DNA of 64,000 nt from Muricea muricata (Eukaryota; Cnidaria; Anthozoa; Malacalcyonacea; Plexauridae), in the NCBI GenBank assembly GCA_963855995.1, contig OY979723.1, positions 11,360,713 to 11,424,712 on the forward strand. The letters are read 5' to 3'. This document shows, one piece after another, positions 24,575 through 35,744 of this stretch (position 1 is its first letter; every line of letters begins with the position of its first letter). A model generated the notes under the pieces. The model had not been told where the DNA came from. It did not search any database and saw only the letters and a list, made by a program, of their open reading frames with translations. The position numbers and the translations under genes are program-made.

Positions 24575-25078
24575 TCAGCATGTCGAAAGTCTAACTGACA
24601 ACTTGTGGGCATGTACAGGTCAAAGTCTAACCGACATCTTGTCAACAAGCCAAAAGCCTAACTGATATCTTTTCAACAAGTGAAAAGCCTTACCGACATC
24701 TTGTCAACAAGCCAAAAGCCTTATCGGCATCTTGTCAACAAGCCAAAAGCCTAACCAACATCTTTTCAACAAGCCAAAAGCCTAACTGACATCTTGTCAA
24801 CAAGCCAAAAACCTAACCGACATCTTGTCAACATGCCAAAAATCTAACTAGGAGCATATCAACATGTCAAAAGTCCATTTCAAAGCTTGTCCACATATCA
24901 AAAGACTAACTCAGATCTTATCAACATGTCAAAAGTCTGCTCGAAAACTTGTCAACTAGTCAAAATCCTTACCAACATTTTATAAACATGCCAAATATTT
25001 ACCTGACACCTTATCAACACATCAAATATCTAATTCAAAGCTGGTCAATATATCAAAAGGCTAGCCAACATTTTCCCA
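24575..25078. repeat. 31-bp minisatellite
   Basis: About 15 imperfect copies of a unit near CATCTTGTCAACAAGCC plus AAAAGCCTAACCGA. Copies drift at both ends (AACATGTCAAAAGTC variants), as in an array that decays from the edges. Confidence 0.9.
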
Positions 25079-25722
25079 ACAAATTATATCGTGGAGACTT
25101 CAGGCAGTGTGCTACAGAATAGATTTAATAAATTGATGGATTTAATAGACTGATGTATTGTATACACTTTTAGTAAAATTTTCTTTACTTGCAAAATAAA
25201 ACAGCTATTTGTTGGTGGCATTATGGCAAAAGAATCTTGTTTAACATATGTACTATTAAAGTCTTTAATCTAAATTAAATTCTAAAAAATGCAATCCTAC
25301 TAGGACTCTGGACAGAGTGCCTGGCAGGTCACTCAGACATTGATTTTTGGTTATCTTAGTGATTGCATAAGATGTGCTAGCAATGTCTTAAAATGCCTTG
25401 GAAGGTACCGTAATAATAATTGATTTAAAAAGGAATTAGTTGGACAGAACAGAAATAAGTGAATGTACCCCACCCCCAATGAACTCTCTAGTTACAGCCC
25501 TGCCTGGCCTTGTGCCCATTTTCGTTTGGCAGGCGGAGTGAACGCCTTAGCAGGCGTCTTGTTTTTTTAAAAATAGCAATAACGTTACAGGTGTGATGGA
25601 CCAAAATGCAGTACAAAATATAAGACATGACAAAACATTGTCGTGACATAAGAAAACACATAGTGGAATATATGGTAATTTACACGACAACGGTATACAA
25701 CTCCCAATAAAGACAACATTTT

Positions 25723-25780
25723 GATTCAACGTTTCGACTTTATTCCTGATGATGACTAAATAAAGCTGAAACGCTGAATC
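25723..25780 (+). mobile_element. Hairpin with hammerhead-like core
   Basis: A stem formed by GATTCAACGTTTC and GAAACGCTGAATC (one mismatch), with an inner stem around CTTTATT / AATAAAG, surrounds CCTGATGATGACT. The order CTGATGA ... GAAAC matches the conserved hammerhead ribozyme core known from Penelope-like retroelements. Whether stem II and the cleavage site are intact cannot be judged by eye. No reverse transcriptase is present nearby. Second copy at 28,204-28,261. Confidence 0.35.
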
Positions 25781-26154
25781 AAAACAATATGATCAAAATG
25801 CTGTCTTTATTCAGAGTGACCGTTGTTGTGTATACAGCCAATTCAATTGAGGTTGACGCGACAATAGTCAAATGTGCAATATGCATTCAGCGACAAAAAT
25901 AATGGGCTAATTACAGTTTCACATGCAAATGTAAAATATATCATACTAAATACTATATTTGTAATCCTGTAAGACCACCAATGTGCTGATTTTATTTGAA
26001 ACTGCATTTTCTCGACTTATTCTTTGGTCGCTCATATTGCACCTTTCATTATTGTCGATCTTAAACTTAATCGAATTAGCTGTATAGTAATTTACCACCT
26101 AAGCAACTACCGACATTGAAACGAAAGCTGGACTCACAAACAAAGTACTGTTTG

Positions 26155-26340
26155 GGGGAAAAAAAGCAAAGGTTTTTCGTGAAAAAGAAAGCAAAACTTT
26201 TTGGTAAAAAAAGCAAAGATTTTTCGTGAAAAAAAAAAGCAAAGGTTTTTCGTGAAAAAAGCAAAGGTTTTTCGTGAAAAAGGCAATAAAGTTTTTTCGT
26301 GAAAAAGAAAGCAAAAAACAAAGATTTTTCGTGAAAAAAC
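26155..26340. repeat. GCAAAGGTTTTTCGTGAAAA minisatellite, short array
   Basis: Units of 22-24 bp, with AGCAAAGGTTTTTCGTG as the core and a variable A-run. About 185 bp here against about 450 bp in the second duplication unit. The phenylalanine-rich frames on the minus strand are an artefact of this repeat. Confidence 0.9.
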
Positions 26341-26861
26341 GTACTTCTAAGGTCTATTAGCAGGAACAAACTTTAAAAACGTTGCTGGTGTGATCAACCA
26401 CATACTCCGTTTAAATCTACTTCGGACCAGTTCACGCAACGAAAAGCCTATCCCCTTTCAGCTAAGTGTTTACGTTTGAAAACACAGTATAAATTTTTGT
26501 AAGCATGCTTAAAAATCTACCGTTAATTCTAACAAAACGACTAGGCGTAAGTTCTCAACATTCCATTACTCTGGTATTATTTCTGTGTGGTGTGGCAAGA
26601 TATTTCAGTAAAAAATGCAGGTTGTATTTACGTAAATTTAAGTATAAAGTCACGTAGACAGCTCACCTGTTTTTGTATACCACCTTTGATGTTTGTCCAT
26701 TCTGTTTACATTTAGCCTAAAACATCCAAATAAATTAATGACACATATACTCTAGAAAAGATCAACTTTGCAATTTGCATTGGCATTCAAACAAGGTTTG
26801 TTTTTTTTGCACTGCTAACAGGGCCAGCTCTCCAAGTGCTACTCATGCTGTTGTAAATAAG

Positions 26862-27040
26862 TAGAAGTACTTGACCTATACGTAGAAGTACTTGAACTAT
26901 ACGTAGAAGTACTTGAACTATACGTAGAAGTACTTGAACTATACGTAGAAGTACTTGAACTATACGTACAAGTACTTGAACTATACGTACAAGTACTTGA
27001 ACTATACGTACAAGTACTTAACTATACGTACAAGTACTTA
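26862..27040. repeat. 21-bp GTACTTGAACTATAC minisatellite, long array
   Basis: About nine copies of GTAGAAGTACTTGAACTATAC, the later ones with GTACAAGTACTT. A related single palindromic block (GTAGAAGTACTTATACATG) is in the palindrome arms at about 2,281-2,320. Confidence 0.9.
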
Positions 27041-27444
27041 AGCGGCCGAGGGCTTTTATATTCAATTTCTCAATTCCCACGGGAAAAGGGGTCAGATGTA
27101 AATTTAGTAAACAATTTATTGAAACGAATTTGTCAAGATTACAGTTTAAATACACATTTCACTCATTCTTAAAACAATGGAAGAAAATGGAAGATGGCAG
27201 AAAGAGGACAATAAATATTGCACTTAACACAAGCAAATGAAGACAAGTGAATGAAGACAAGTGAAAGGACACAAGTGAATGAACAGAAATGAATGAATGC
27301 AAGTGAAAAAGCAATGTTATTAGTAGTCACTGGTTATATTTTTTGAGCATTTTAAACTTTCAAAAAAATGAGACAAAGCATTATAACGAGAATCTTAACC
27401 AAGTACCCCTATCTTTTTTACAACCAAACATGAAAACTATCAGT

Positions 27445-28068
27445 TTCTACCACAGGTATAGTAGACCATAGATAGCCAACACATATACCTAGCACAGGTG
27501 TCACATGTTTGATGAATCCAAGATGGTGTCGTCAACAGGGAAAAACTAGTGAGTTCTGTTATGCAAAGCCGGTTTTTGGACATTTTAGATTTAACTGCAG
27601 ATAATGCCATTCAACTGGACTTTTTTAAAAATAGACCACTATAGACCGATTGCATTATGGACAGAATTTTGAAAAAAGTTGAAATGGGAAAATTCATGAC
27701 CACAGCATTGAAGAGCATCCTAAAATTAGTAAAATTGCAAAGTTTGGTCGCGAAATGTTGTAGAATGAGAAAAATATAGCCCTGCAAAGTTTGCGAGTTT
27801 TGTACACTTTTGGATTACGCACGGAAATTTGAACAAATTGAAAACGGTATCAATTTTCCGTGCGTAATACAGAAGTATACAAAATTTGCAAACTTTGCAG
27901 GGCTATATTTTTCTCATTTTACAACATTTCGCGACCAAACTTTGCAATTTTACCAATTTTAGGATGCTCTCCAATGCTGTGGTAATGAATTTTCCCATTT
28001 CAACTTTTTTCAAAATTCTGTCGATAATGCAATCAGTCTGTGCAAACGTTTTGAACGTGATGACGCCA
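27445..28068. mobile_element. Hairpin MITE, truncated copy
   Basis: The outer end (ACCACAGGTATAGTAGACCA ... ACACCATCTTGG type) is followed by two inverted arms of about 170 bp, with GACAGAATTTTGAAAAAAGT on the left and its complement on the right, and a centre with TTACGCACGGAAATT. The right outer end is missing: the sequence jumps to the second duplication unit at 28,069. The full version is in unit 2 (30,095-30,253 plus 34,274-34,835). Confidence 0.8.
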
Positions 28069-28203
28069 CAGGTGTGATGGACCAAAATGCAGTACAAAAT
28101 ATAAGACATGACAAAACATTGCCGTGACATAAGAAAACACATAGTGGAATATATGGTAATTTACACGACAACGGTATACAACTCCCAATAAAGACAACAT
28201 TTT

Positions 28204-28261
28204 GATTCAACGTTCCGACTTTATTCCTGATGATGACTAAATAAAGCTGAAACGCTGAATC
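28204..28261 (+). mobile_element. Hairpin with hammerhead-like core (second copy)
   Basis: Duplicate of 25,723-25,780 with one visible change in the left stem (CGTTCC instead of CGTTTC). Confidence 0.35.
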
Positions 28262-28635
28262 AAAACAAATATGATCAAAATGCTGTCTTTATTCAGAGTG
28301 ACCGTTGTTGTGTATACAGCCAATTCAATTGAGGTTGATGCGACAATAGTCAAATGTGCAATATGCATTCAGCGACAAAAATAATGCGCTAATTACAGTT
28401 TCACATGCAAATGTAAAATATATCATACTAAATACTATATTTGTAACCCTGTAAGACCACCAATGTGCTGATTTTATTTGAAACTGCATTTTCTCGACTT
28501 ATTCTTTGGTCGCTCATATTGCACGTTTCACTATTGTCGATCTTAAACTTAATTGAATTAGCTGTATAGTCATTTACCACCTAAGCAACTACCGACATCG
28601 AAACGAAAGCTGGACTCACAAACAAAATACTGTTT

Positions 28636-29085
28636 TGGGGAAAAAAAGCAAAGGTTTTTCGTGAAAAAGAAAGCAAAACTTTTTGGTAAAAAAAAAGGCA
28701 AAGGTTTTTCGTAAAAAAGAAAGCAAAACTTTTTGGTAAAAAAAAAGGCAAAGGTTTTTCGTGAAAAAAAGCAAAGGTTTGTTGTGGAAAAAAAGCAAAG
28801 GTTTTTCGTGAAAAAAAGCAAAGGTTTTTCGTGAAAAAAAGCAAAGGTTTTTCGTGAAAGAAAGCAAAGGTTTTTCGTGAAAAAAGCAAAGATTTATCGT
28901 GGAAAAAAGCAAAGGTTTTTCGTGAAAAACGGGCAAAGATTTTTCGTGAAAAAAGCAAAGATTTTTCGTGCAAAAAAAAAAGCAAAGGTTTTTCGTGAAA
29001 AAAAGCAAAGGTTTTTCGTGAAAAAGGCAATAAAGGTTTTTCGTGAAAAAGAAAGCAAAAAACAAAGATTTTTCGTGAAAAAACG
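28636..29085. repeat. GCAAAGGTTTTTCGTGAAAA minisatellite, long array
   Basis: About 19 units in the second duplication copy, including internal duplicates with ACTTTTTGGTAAAAAAAAAG. It has expanded relative to the array of about 185 bp in unit 1. Confidence 0.9.
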
Positions 29086-29605
29086 TACTTCTAAGGTCTA
29101 TTAGCAGGAACAAACTTTAAAAACGTTGCTGGTGTGATCAACCACATACTCCGTTTAAATCTACTTCGGACCAGTTCACGCAACGAAAAGCCTATCCCCT
29201 TTCAGCTAAGTGTTTACCTTTGAAAACACAGTATAAATTTTTGTAAGCATGCTTAAAAATCTACCGTTAATTCTAACAAAACGACTAGGCGTAAGTTCTC
29301 AACGTTCCATTACTCTGGTATTATTTCTGTGTGGTGTGGCAAGATATTTGAGTAAAAAATGCAGGTTGTACTTACGTAAATTTAAGTATAAAGTCACGTA
29401 GACAGCTCACCTGCTTTTGTATACCACCTTTGATGTTTGTCCATTCTGTTTACATTTAGCCTAAAACATCCAAATAAATTAATGACACATATACTCTAGA
29501 AAAGATCAACTTTGCAATTTGCATTGGCATTCAAACAAGGTTTGGTTTTTTTTGCACTGCTAACAGGGCCAGCTCTCCAAGTGCTACTTATGCTGTTGTA
29601 AATAA

Positions 29606-29700
29606 GTAGTACTTGAACTATACGTAGAAGTACTTGAACTATACGTAGAAGTACTTGAACTATACGTATAAGTACTTGAACTATACCTACAAGTACTTAA
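29606..29700. repeat. 21-bp GTACTTGAACTATAC minisatellite, short array
   Basis: About five copies, against about nine in unit 1. Confidence 0.88.
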
Positions 29701-30257
29701 GCGGCTGAGGGCTTTTATATTCAATTTCTCAATTCCCACGGGAAAAGGGGTCAGATGTAAATTTAGTAAACAATTTATTGAAACGAATTTGTAAAGATTA
29801 CAGTTTAAATACACATTTTACTCATTCTTAAAACAATGGAAGAAAATGGAAGATGGCAGAAAGAGGACAATAAATATTGCACTTAACACAAGCAAATGAC
29901 GACAAGTGAATGAAGACAAGTGAAAGAACACAAGTGAATGAACAGAAATGAATGAATGCAAGTGAAAAAGCAATGTTATTAGTAGTCACTGGTTATATTT
30001 TTTGAGCATTTTAAACTTTCAAAAAAATTGAGACATGGCATTATAACGAGAATCCTAACTCAGTACCCCTATCTTTTTTACAACCAAACACGAAAACTAT
30101 CAGTTTCTACCACAGGTATAGTAGACCATAGATAGCCAACACATATACCTAGCACAGGTGTCACATGTTTGATGAATCCAAGATGGTGTCGTCAACAGGG
30201 AAAAACTAGTGAGTTCTGTTATGAAAAGCCGGTTTTTGGACATTCTAGATAGTTTAA

Positions 30258-30795
30258 AGGGAAATGGCAATAAAATTTTTTATCGTCTCATTTGAAAGAG
30301 ACTCCAAAACAATATATAGAAGTCTATTACAGATTTCTTATATCTGCCTTATTTGGTGCGATACTTTGTCTTGAAATCTTTAGTTGTCCGCCATCTTGGA
30401 TATTTGTGGATATGCATGATAAGTCACAACCTGGTCACAACTGGGATCACGCGATTTTTTTTCTTACGACACAATGGTTAATATGCTCTCATAACCGCAT
30501 GTACGGCAAGTGTTTTCAGTGTTTTCGGATTTCAGCACGGACTGAGAAGATTTCAAACAATATTTGATTGTTGGTAGGTATTTAGGAGAATTTTCGACAG
30601 GCTTACTCTGTTGTGACGTCACCAAAACATTGTTAATGAGGCGAAAAATTAATCCAAGATGGCGGATAGTTTGTTGATTTAGGTGAGAATATCTCCCGAA
30701 GTAAAACAGATATAAAAATTTTGCAATAGACTTCTGTTTATTGTTTTAGAGTCTCTTTCAAATGAGACAATAAAATTTTTTGTTGCCATTTCCCT
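30258..30795. mobile_element. TTAA-flanked MITE
   Basis: A 538-bp element with long inverted ends. AGGGAAATGGCAA, then TCTCATTTGAAAGAGACTC and AGAAGTCTATT, occur at the left and in inverted form at the right. It is flanked on both sides by TTAA (30,254-30,257 and 30,796-30,799), the target used by piggyBac-type transposons. It contains CCATCTTGGAT and TCCAAGATGGCGG blocks in opposite orientation. It carries no transposase. It lies in the left TTAA of the 3.5-kb element at 30,800. Confidence 0.85.
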
Positions 30796-30984
30796 TTAAA
30801 GATAGGTTATTACAGTCGCATCTGCGCATGCACCAGTATTCCATTCTTTGTTTACTTCCGGCACCTACAAACAATAACATTCTCCCATAACTAATTATTA
30901 TTCATTGCGGAAATTTTATCTAAGAGGAGCGAAAGCGAAGCTTCAAGCTCAAATCCTACGAGTTCGAGCGCAAATCGTGCTTAA

Positions 30985-32288
30985 ACTGCATGCAGAAAGG
31001 ATTACTATGCCAAAAGAGGGTCGTCTAGAATCTACTTATATGAATTGTTTCCTCGGTGGCGGGAATTTAAAGACAAGCACGCTCTGAAAACAGATGCGGA
31101 TGTTGCGCAAATATTGTTAGATTCGTTCGACGCTACAGAAGCCCCAAAAGCGACAAAACAGGCTTTGTGGTAAGAACTTGATTAATTAACAATACATGAA
31201 AGTTGCCAATTTCATATGGTAACGAACTATAACGTTTCCTGATATGTTTGCGTTTTTTCATTCAGCCACTTGCTTGCGCAGACTAGTAATATTCATGAGA
31301 CAGTCGAGACATCAGTTGAGGCTATAATTTCATTGCTCGGAAGTGAAGCCACATATTATAATAATACCATCACCAAGTAAGTGGATAGGTCTTCTATTTC
31401 TTTGCAGCAATGTTTTTGAAAAGTTATACTCTCAAGACGCGAATTTGCCGGTTGTATTTTTTTATTTTTATATCTGTCACCTTTACAACAACTAAACGTC
31501 GATTGTCGCCCGAACGTTTACCCAAGGATTTACTAACGTCTTCGCTCTCATGGTGTGTAAAATGATTTTACAGTATAAAATAATTGAGGCTTTTTTATAT
31601 GTTAAACTTTTCATGTGTCGTATTAATGGCTTTGAAATATGAAACCGCACATGTTTGTCCGACATATGGACACAATTTTGGAATAGGAAACATATACGAT
31701 CGTCCAAAGCTGCCAATGTGACAACTTCTTTTGTACCCAATCGGAAACAGCGAGAGTCAGAAGGCAAATTCAAATTCGACTATTATCTTCTCACAAATCA
31801 ACTGTTTTTATCAATATATGTATCACACTATATAGGGATGTCCATACAATGTGATGTTGTATCACTGTATCAAATTTTCAAATACCTTTAACCTGTGGGT
31901 CGTTGGCAATAAAACAAAGTTACATGTTAGGAGTAATAGGATAAATTAGTTATGTGTAGGATTCCTGGTTTAAGAGCCTGCCATATGCATGGTAAGGACA
32001 AAGCACTATCCAAAGCCTCATATGTCCCTGGACATACATGAACACCCAGCCATTTGACTTGAAAAAATCAGTTGACCAATTTCCCGCCCTTTTGTAAAAC
32101 AAATGGCTACCTGTTTGGAAGTTCCCCTCACATGCCTATGATACTTTACTACTTCAATTGCAAATGCTGAATGTTCAGTGTTACTGACATTTTTATATTT
32201 TTATTTCAGACCTTTAGTGTATGAAGAAGAGGAGACACTAACTTGTAGCGAAGGTAGTGATAAAACAAAGAAAGAGGACACTCCTTGA
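30985..32288 (+). pseudogene. Three-exon gene remnant in the TTAA element
   Basis: Exons 30,985-31,169, 31,266-31,376 and 32,210-32,288 join in frame with GT-AG borders (phases 2 and 2) and end at TGA. The frame is open from 30,985, after a stop, but has no ATG, so the start is missing or frameshifted. Exon 1 encodes IYLYELFPRWREFKDKHALK followed by TDADVAQILLDSF. This W-x-x-x-K...A-x-x-LLD pattern is familiar to me from many uncharacterised cnidarian proteins, but I cannot name a function. Exon 3 is acidic (EEEETLTCSEGSD). A similar stretch (GEETLTVTSEEDSD) recurs at about 32,705-32,750, as if exon 3 were duplicated. The remnant may be a captured host gene fragment. Confidence 0.5.
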
Positions 32289-32529
32289 ATGATTGAATAA
32301 TTGTAGGAGGAATGGTGCTTTTCCATTTCTACTACATTGCTTTTATTAACTTGTTTGAAAAATAACCTTAGTGTATGTTCCCCAAAGAAAAAAATACTAT
32401 TCTTGGTTAACTTGCTTTGTATGACACAGTTTACAGTTACAGCAATAAGCATTCCAAAAATATGCTCAAATTTAGCAGTTCCTCTGATGAATTCTTCAAT
32501 ATTTTTAGAAAAGTTTATTACAATGTTCA

Positions 32530-32635
32530 AAACTTTCTGTTTATTGACCAATCAGAATTCTCTGTTTATTGACTGATCAGAATTCTCAAGAATAAGATAT
32601 AGCATTCCGTTAGGTAATTTAACAGAAAGTTGTTG
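32530..32635. mobile_element. Small hairpin element
   Basis: AACTTTCTGTTTATTGACCA and its inverted partner enclose ATAAGATATAGCATTC. A close relative is in intron 3 of the WD40 gene at 50,716-50,797. Confidence 0.65.
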
Positions 32636-33688
32636 TGTCATGCTTCTATTTTGCTGTGACTGTAATGTGACACGTGTATTAAATAAGATCTGTTCATTGT
32701 CCTGTTGGTGAAGAAACATTGACTGTAACCAGTGAAGAAGACAGTGACAGTTATGTTGAGGGAATATCAGCTCAGCTACCCAATTCACCACCTCCCATTG
32801 GTGATACTCCACAGTCAGCAAATAGACAGAATGTCTACTGTCTTCTCCAAAGTCTTCCTCCCTCTTTGCTGAACATTTCTTCCATGAAAAAATCTGAATC
32901 CTAGAAAGGGAACACTACTATAGATTATACTAAATAAATACTAATAATATCAAATAAGTAATGGTGACTATAAGAGATTTAATTTATATTTTAGAGAGAG
33001 TTGTACCTCTTTCTCATACTTTACAATATAATATAGATCCTGACTACAAATTTGATGTATTTAATTTGTTTGATCAGCTAGGACAGGAGCTTGAGAGTTT
33101 AGAGTTTCTTAGTAATAATGTATGCAATATGGTAAACTTGTCAACATGCAATTGTTAACACCTTTACATGCTTCCATAAAGTTCAAAAACATAGTAATGT
33201 AAAGATCTATAAAACGATCCCAACATGATCTTACTGTATGATCTGTATCACCGCTGTCTGTATCTTCATGCACTCTTTTGTTGTTCATGTATTGCCCGAA
33301 ATCCCCTTCATGGCACACGCTGAAACAAAAGTTGTTTCTCTCTCCCGAAGGCAGTGGCCACGACAAAATCACATTGCAATATTGTCCAAGTTTGAGACAG
33401 CAGCAGCATTCTCAATAGTGCTTGCCTCGAAATCGTCTAATGAACAACTTCTCTCAAAAGACTGCCATTGTTGAGGGTTCCGCAATAAAAATCTTCATTA
33501 TAAAGAACAAATGAACACTTCCAAAACCATTAAGGCATTAAAATCCAATTTAAATACAAAAATGATTCAAACTCGCACATTTGGTATTTTGGTTCGCCAA
33601 AATCGCCGCTCTAGATTGCTTTAGACTAAAAAATGGCTTTGGACAAAAACAAAAACGCTTCGCTGTTGCTGCACTCCTTCGCTCCTTG

Positions 33689-33892
33689 TACACGGCTAAA
33701 AATCAGATCCTGTTGAAAACAGGATGCAGCAATGTTGTTGGGGCAACATTGTTCCTGGTTGTTAACACCATTGAACAATATTGTTGAGCTCAAATCAACC
33801 CGCAATCAGGTGTAACAATGCTGAACAATATCGTTAACAACCAGGAGCAAAGGGGCCAACAACATTGTTGCATCCTGTTTTCAACAACCTGT
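33689..33892. mobile_element. Hairpin MITE, tandem copy 1
   Basis: TACACGGCTAAAAATCAGAT, then CCTGTTGAAAACAGGATGC and GTTGTTGGGGCAACATTGTT, are mirrored at the right end. The whole of 204 bp is a self-complementary hairpin. It is followed immediately by a second copy. Confidence 0.85.
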
Positions 33893-34100
33893 TACACGGC
33901 TAAAAATCAGATCCTGTTGAAAACAGGATGCAGCAATGTTGTTGGGGCAACATTGTTCCAGGTTGTTAACAGCATTGAACAATATTGTTGAGCTCAAATC
34001 AACCCGCAATCAGGTGTAACAATGCTGAACAATATCGTTAACAACCAGGAGCAATGTTGCCCCAACAACATTGTTGCATCCTGTTTTCAACAACCTGTTA
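33893..34100. mobile_element. Hairpin MITE, tandem copy 2
   Basis: Almost identical to 33,689-33,892 and in the same orientation, sharing the border TTACACGG. A few bases in the right stem differ (GCAATGTTGCCCC where copy 1 has GCAAAGGGGCC). Confidence 0.85.
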
Positions 34101-34273
34101 CAATGACCTAATTTTTTGCCATGTACAATGACCTCATTTTTTGCGTGTAGGTAAAATTATATTGCATTGTTATGTCGACGAACTGAAATACTTCATTTTA
34201 TACAATTAAAGCTGATCAAAACAAAAAATGTAAACAAAGCTAGCGCATGCATAAATGCGACTGTAACCTATCT

Positions 34274-34835
34274 TTAACTGCTGATAATGCCATTCAACTG
34301 AACTTTTTTTAAAAATAGATCACTATAGTCCAATTGCATAATGGACAGAATTTTGAAAAAAGTTGAAATGGGAAAATTCATGACCACAGCATTGAAGAGC
34401 ATCCTAAAATTAGTAAAATTGCAAAGTTTGGTCGCAAAATGTTGTAAAATGAGAAACATATAGCCCTGCAAAGTTTGTGAATTTTGTACACTTTTGGATT
34501 ACGCACGGAAATTTGAACAAATTGAAAACGGTATCAATTTTCCGTGCGTAATACAGAAGTATACAAAATTTGCAAACTTTACAAATTTTACATTTCGCGA
34601 CCAAACTTTACAATTTTACTAATTTTAGGATGCTCTTCAATGCTGTGGTAATGAATTTCCCATTTCAACTTTTTTCAAAATTCTGTCCATAATGCAATTA
34701 GTCTATTGCAAACGTTTTGAACGTGATGACGCCATCTTGGACTCATCATACATGTGACCTGTGATCTGCGCTGGGTATGCGTTGGCTATCTAGGGCCTAC
34801 TATACCTATGGTTTCTAGTTTTAACAATCGACCAT
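34274..34835. mobile_element. Hairpin MITE, right portion of full copy
   Basis: Continues from 30,253 after the insertions. It carries both inverted arms (GACAGAATTTTGAAAAAAGT and complement) and the intact right outer end up to ACCTATGGTTTCTAG, which is the inverted partner of 30,095-30,190. The complete element before insertion would be about 0.72 kb. Confidence 0.75.
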
Positions 34836-34861
34836 AGCGAAGACTAAAGACCAAGGTTTCA

Positions 34862-35102
34862 GGGGCCGGTTGTATCAAAGGCGTTTAGCTTAAACGGTGG
34901 ATAAGTGAAATTTGGGAACCACTTTCACACCTAGCACGGAACAGAAATTATGAGTTTAATAGAATAAATATTTTAGTTTTATATATAATTGTTCTCTCAG
35001 GCCAAATAACTTTAACTGGTTTGTTCATACAACATGCAATCTTGTTTTAAATTTTTGACTTATCCACCGTTTAAGCTAAACGCGTTTGATACAACCGGCC
35101 CC
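34862..35102. mobile_element. MITE, GGGGCCGG family (third copy)
   Basis: 241 bp with ends GGGGCCGGTTGTATCAAAGG and CGTTTGATACAACCGGCCCC. It is diverged from the palindrome copies by scattered substitutions, so it is an independent insertion. Confidence 0.85.
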
Positions 35103-35744
35103 TGATGTGCAAAATACAAACATTGTGTGTTGAAATACTTTGCTAAAGTGAGCCTAATTGCCCACAAAACTCATCTATAGCAGAAATCTAGAAGTTCTTC
35201 TACAACTATTGGTCACTATTGATAGAAAATGAAGCATAATACCTTGAAATAAAGGCAGGGTTGCTTCGATATCTTGCATGTTTCAGAACGTTCTTGCTTT
35301 GCAGAGAAAAGATTAGCTTTTGCAATTTCCGACTATTTCCGACTATTAACGCGCAAAACCCGATACTGTACGCAAGTAAGTCGATGGTTCTCGAGCAACT
35401 GGTAGGCCTAAGGCATATGCCTTAGGGGGGGGGGGGTGGGTGTAACGAATCATGGTAAACTGTTTGAAGGGTTGAATATATCTCGAACTAACGTTACCAA
35501 TGTCACAATAACTTGGGAATATTACACATACAACAAACTGAAGACAAAATTAAAACAAGACTTGGACATTTCAAATGAAGAAATATCGATACAAGTGTGC
35601 TACATCCAGTTTCTAACAAAAAATTGACACTCCCCCCACCACAACACAACTAGCATTCAACTTTCTATTCAATAATTTCATCCAGTTTTTCTTTAAATAA
35701 ATCACTGCCCAAGAGTCACAATGAAATAATTGCTTCGAACTAAA
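35103..35744. other. Intergenic, 3' of the WD40 gene
   Basis: No gene seen. It contains a G-run at about 35,427-35,436 and AT-rich DNA. The frame at 35,436-35,627 shows no recognisable composition. Confidence 0.5.

Larger units (their letters stand above)
25588..28068. repeat. Tandem duplication, unit 1
   Basis: A 2,481-bp segment starting CAGGTGTGATGG, repeated at high identity from 28,069. It contains a Penelope-like tail, two minisatellites, an arm-related block (26,395-27,330) and a hairpin MITE cut off at GATGACGCCA by the duplication junction. No gene. Confidence 0.9.
30800..34273. mobile_element. 3.5-kb TTAA-flanked element with gene remnant
   Basis: The left end AGATAGGTTATTACAGTCGC and right end GCGACTGTAACCTATCT form inverted repeats of about 33 bp, interrupted by a 2-base difference. 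TTAA flanks both ends (30,796-30,799, shared with the neighbouring MITE, and 34,274-34,277). Unit 1 of the tandem duplication has the unoccupied site, GATTTAACTGC, at about 27,590-27,600. Inside are a three-exon gene remnant, one hairpin shared with a WD40-gene intron, and a tandem pair of hairpins. No DDE/DDD transposase frame is visible, so it is non-autonomous. Confidence 0.8.
28069..34734. repeat. Tandem duplication, unit 2 (interrupted)
   Basis: Starts CAGGTGTGATGG like unit 1 and follows it to about 30,253, then resumes at 34,274 and runs to GATGACGCCA at 34,734. The intervening 4.0 kb is two TTAA-flanked insertions. Without them the unit is about 2.65 kb. The length difference from unit 1 comes mostly from minisatellite copy number. 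Confidence 0.88.

Noticed and set aside
28581..29113. Minus-strand frames of 149 and 165 codons, rich in FF, FTKN and FHEK
   Set aside because: They are translations of the GCAAAGGTTTTTCGTG minisatellite. All frames stay open because the unit lacks stops.
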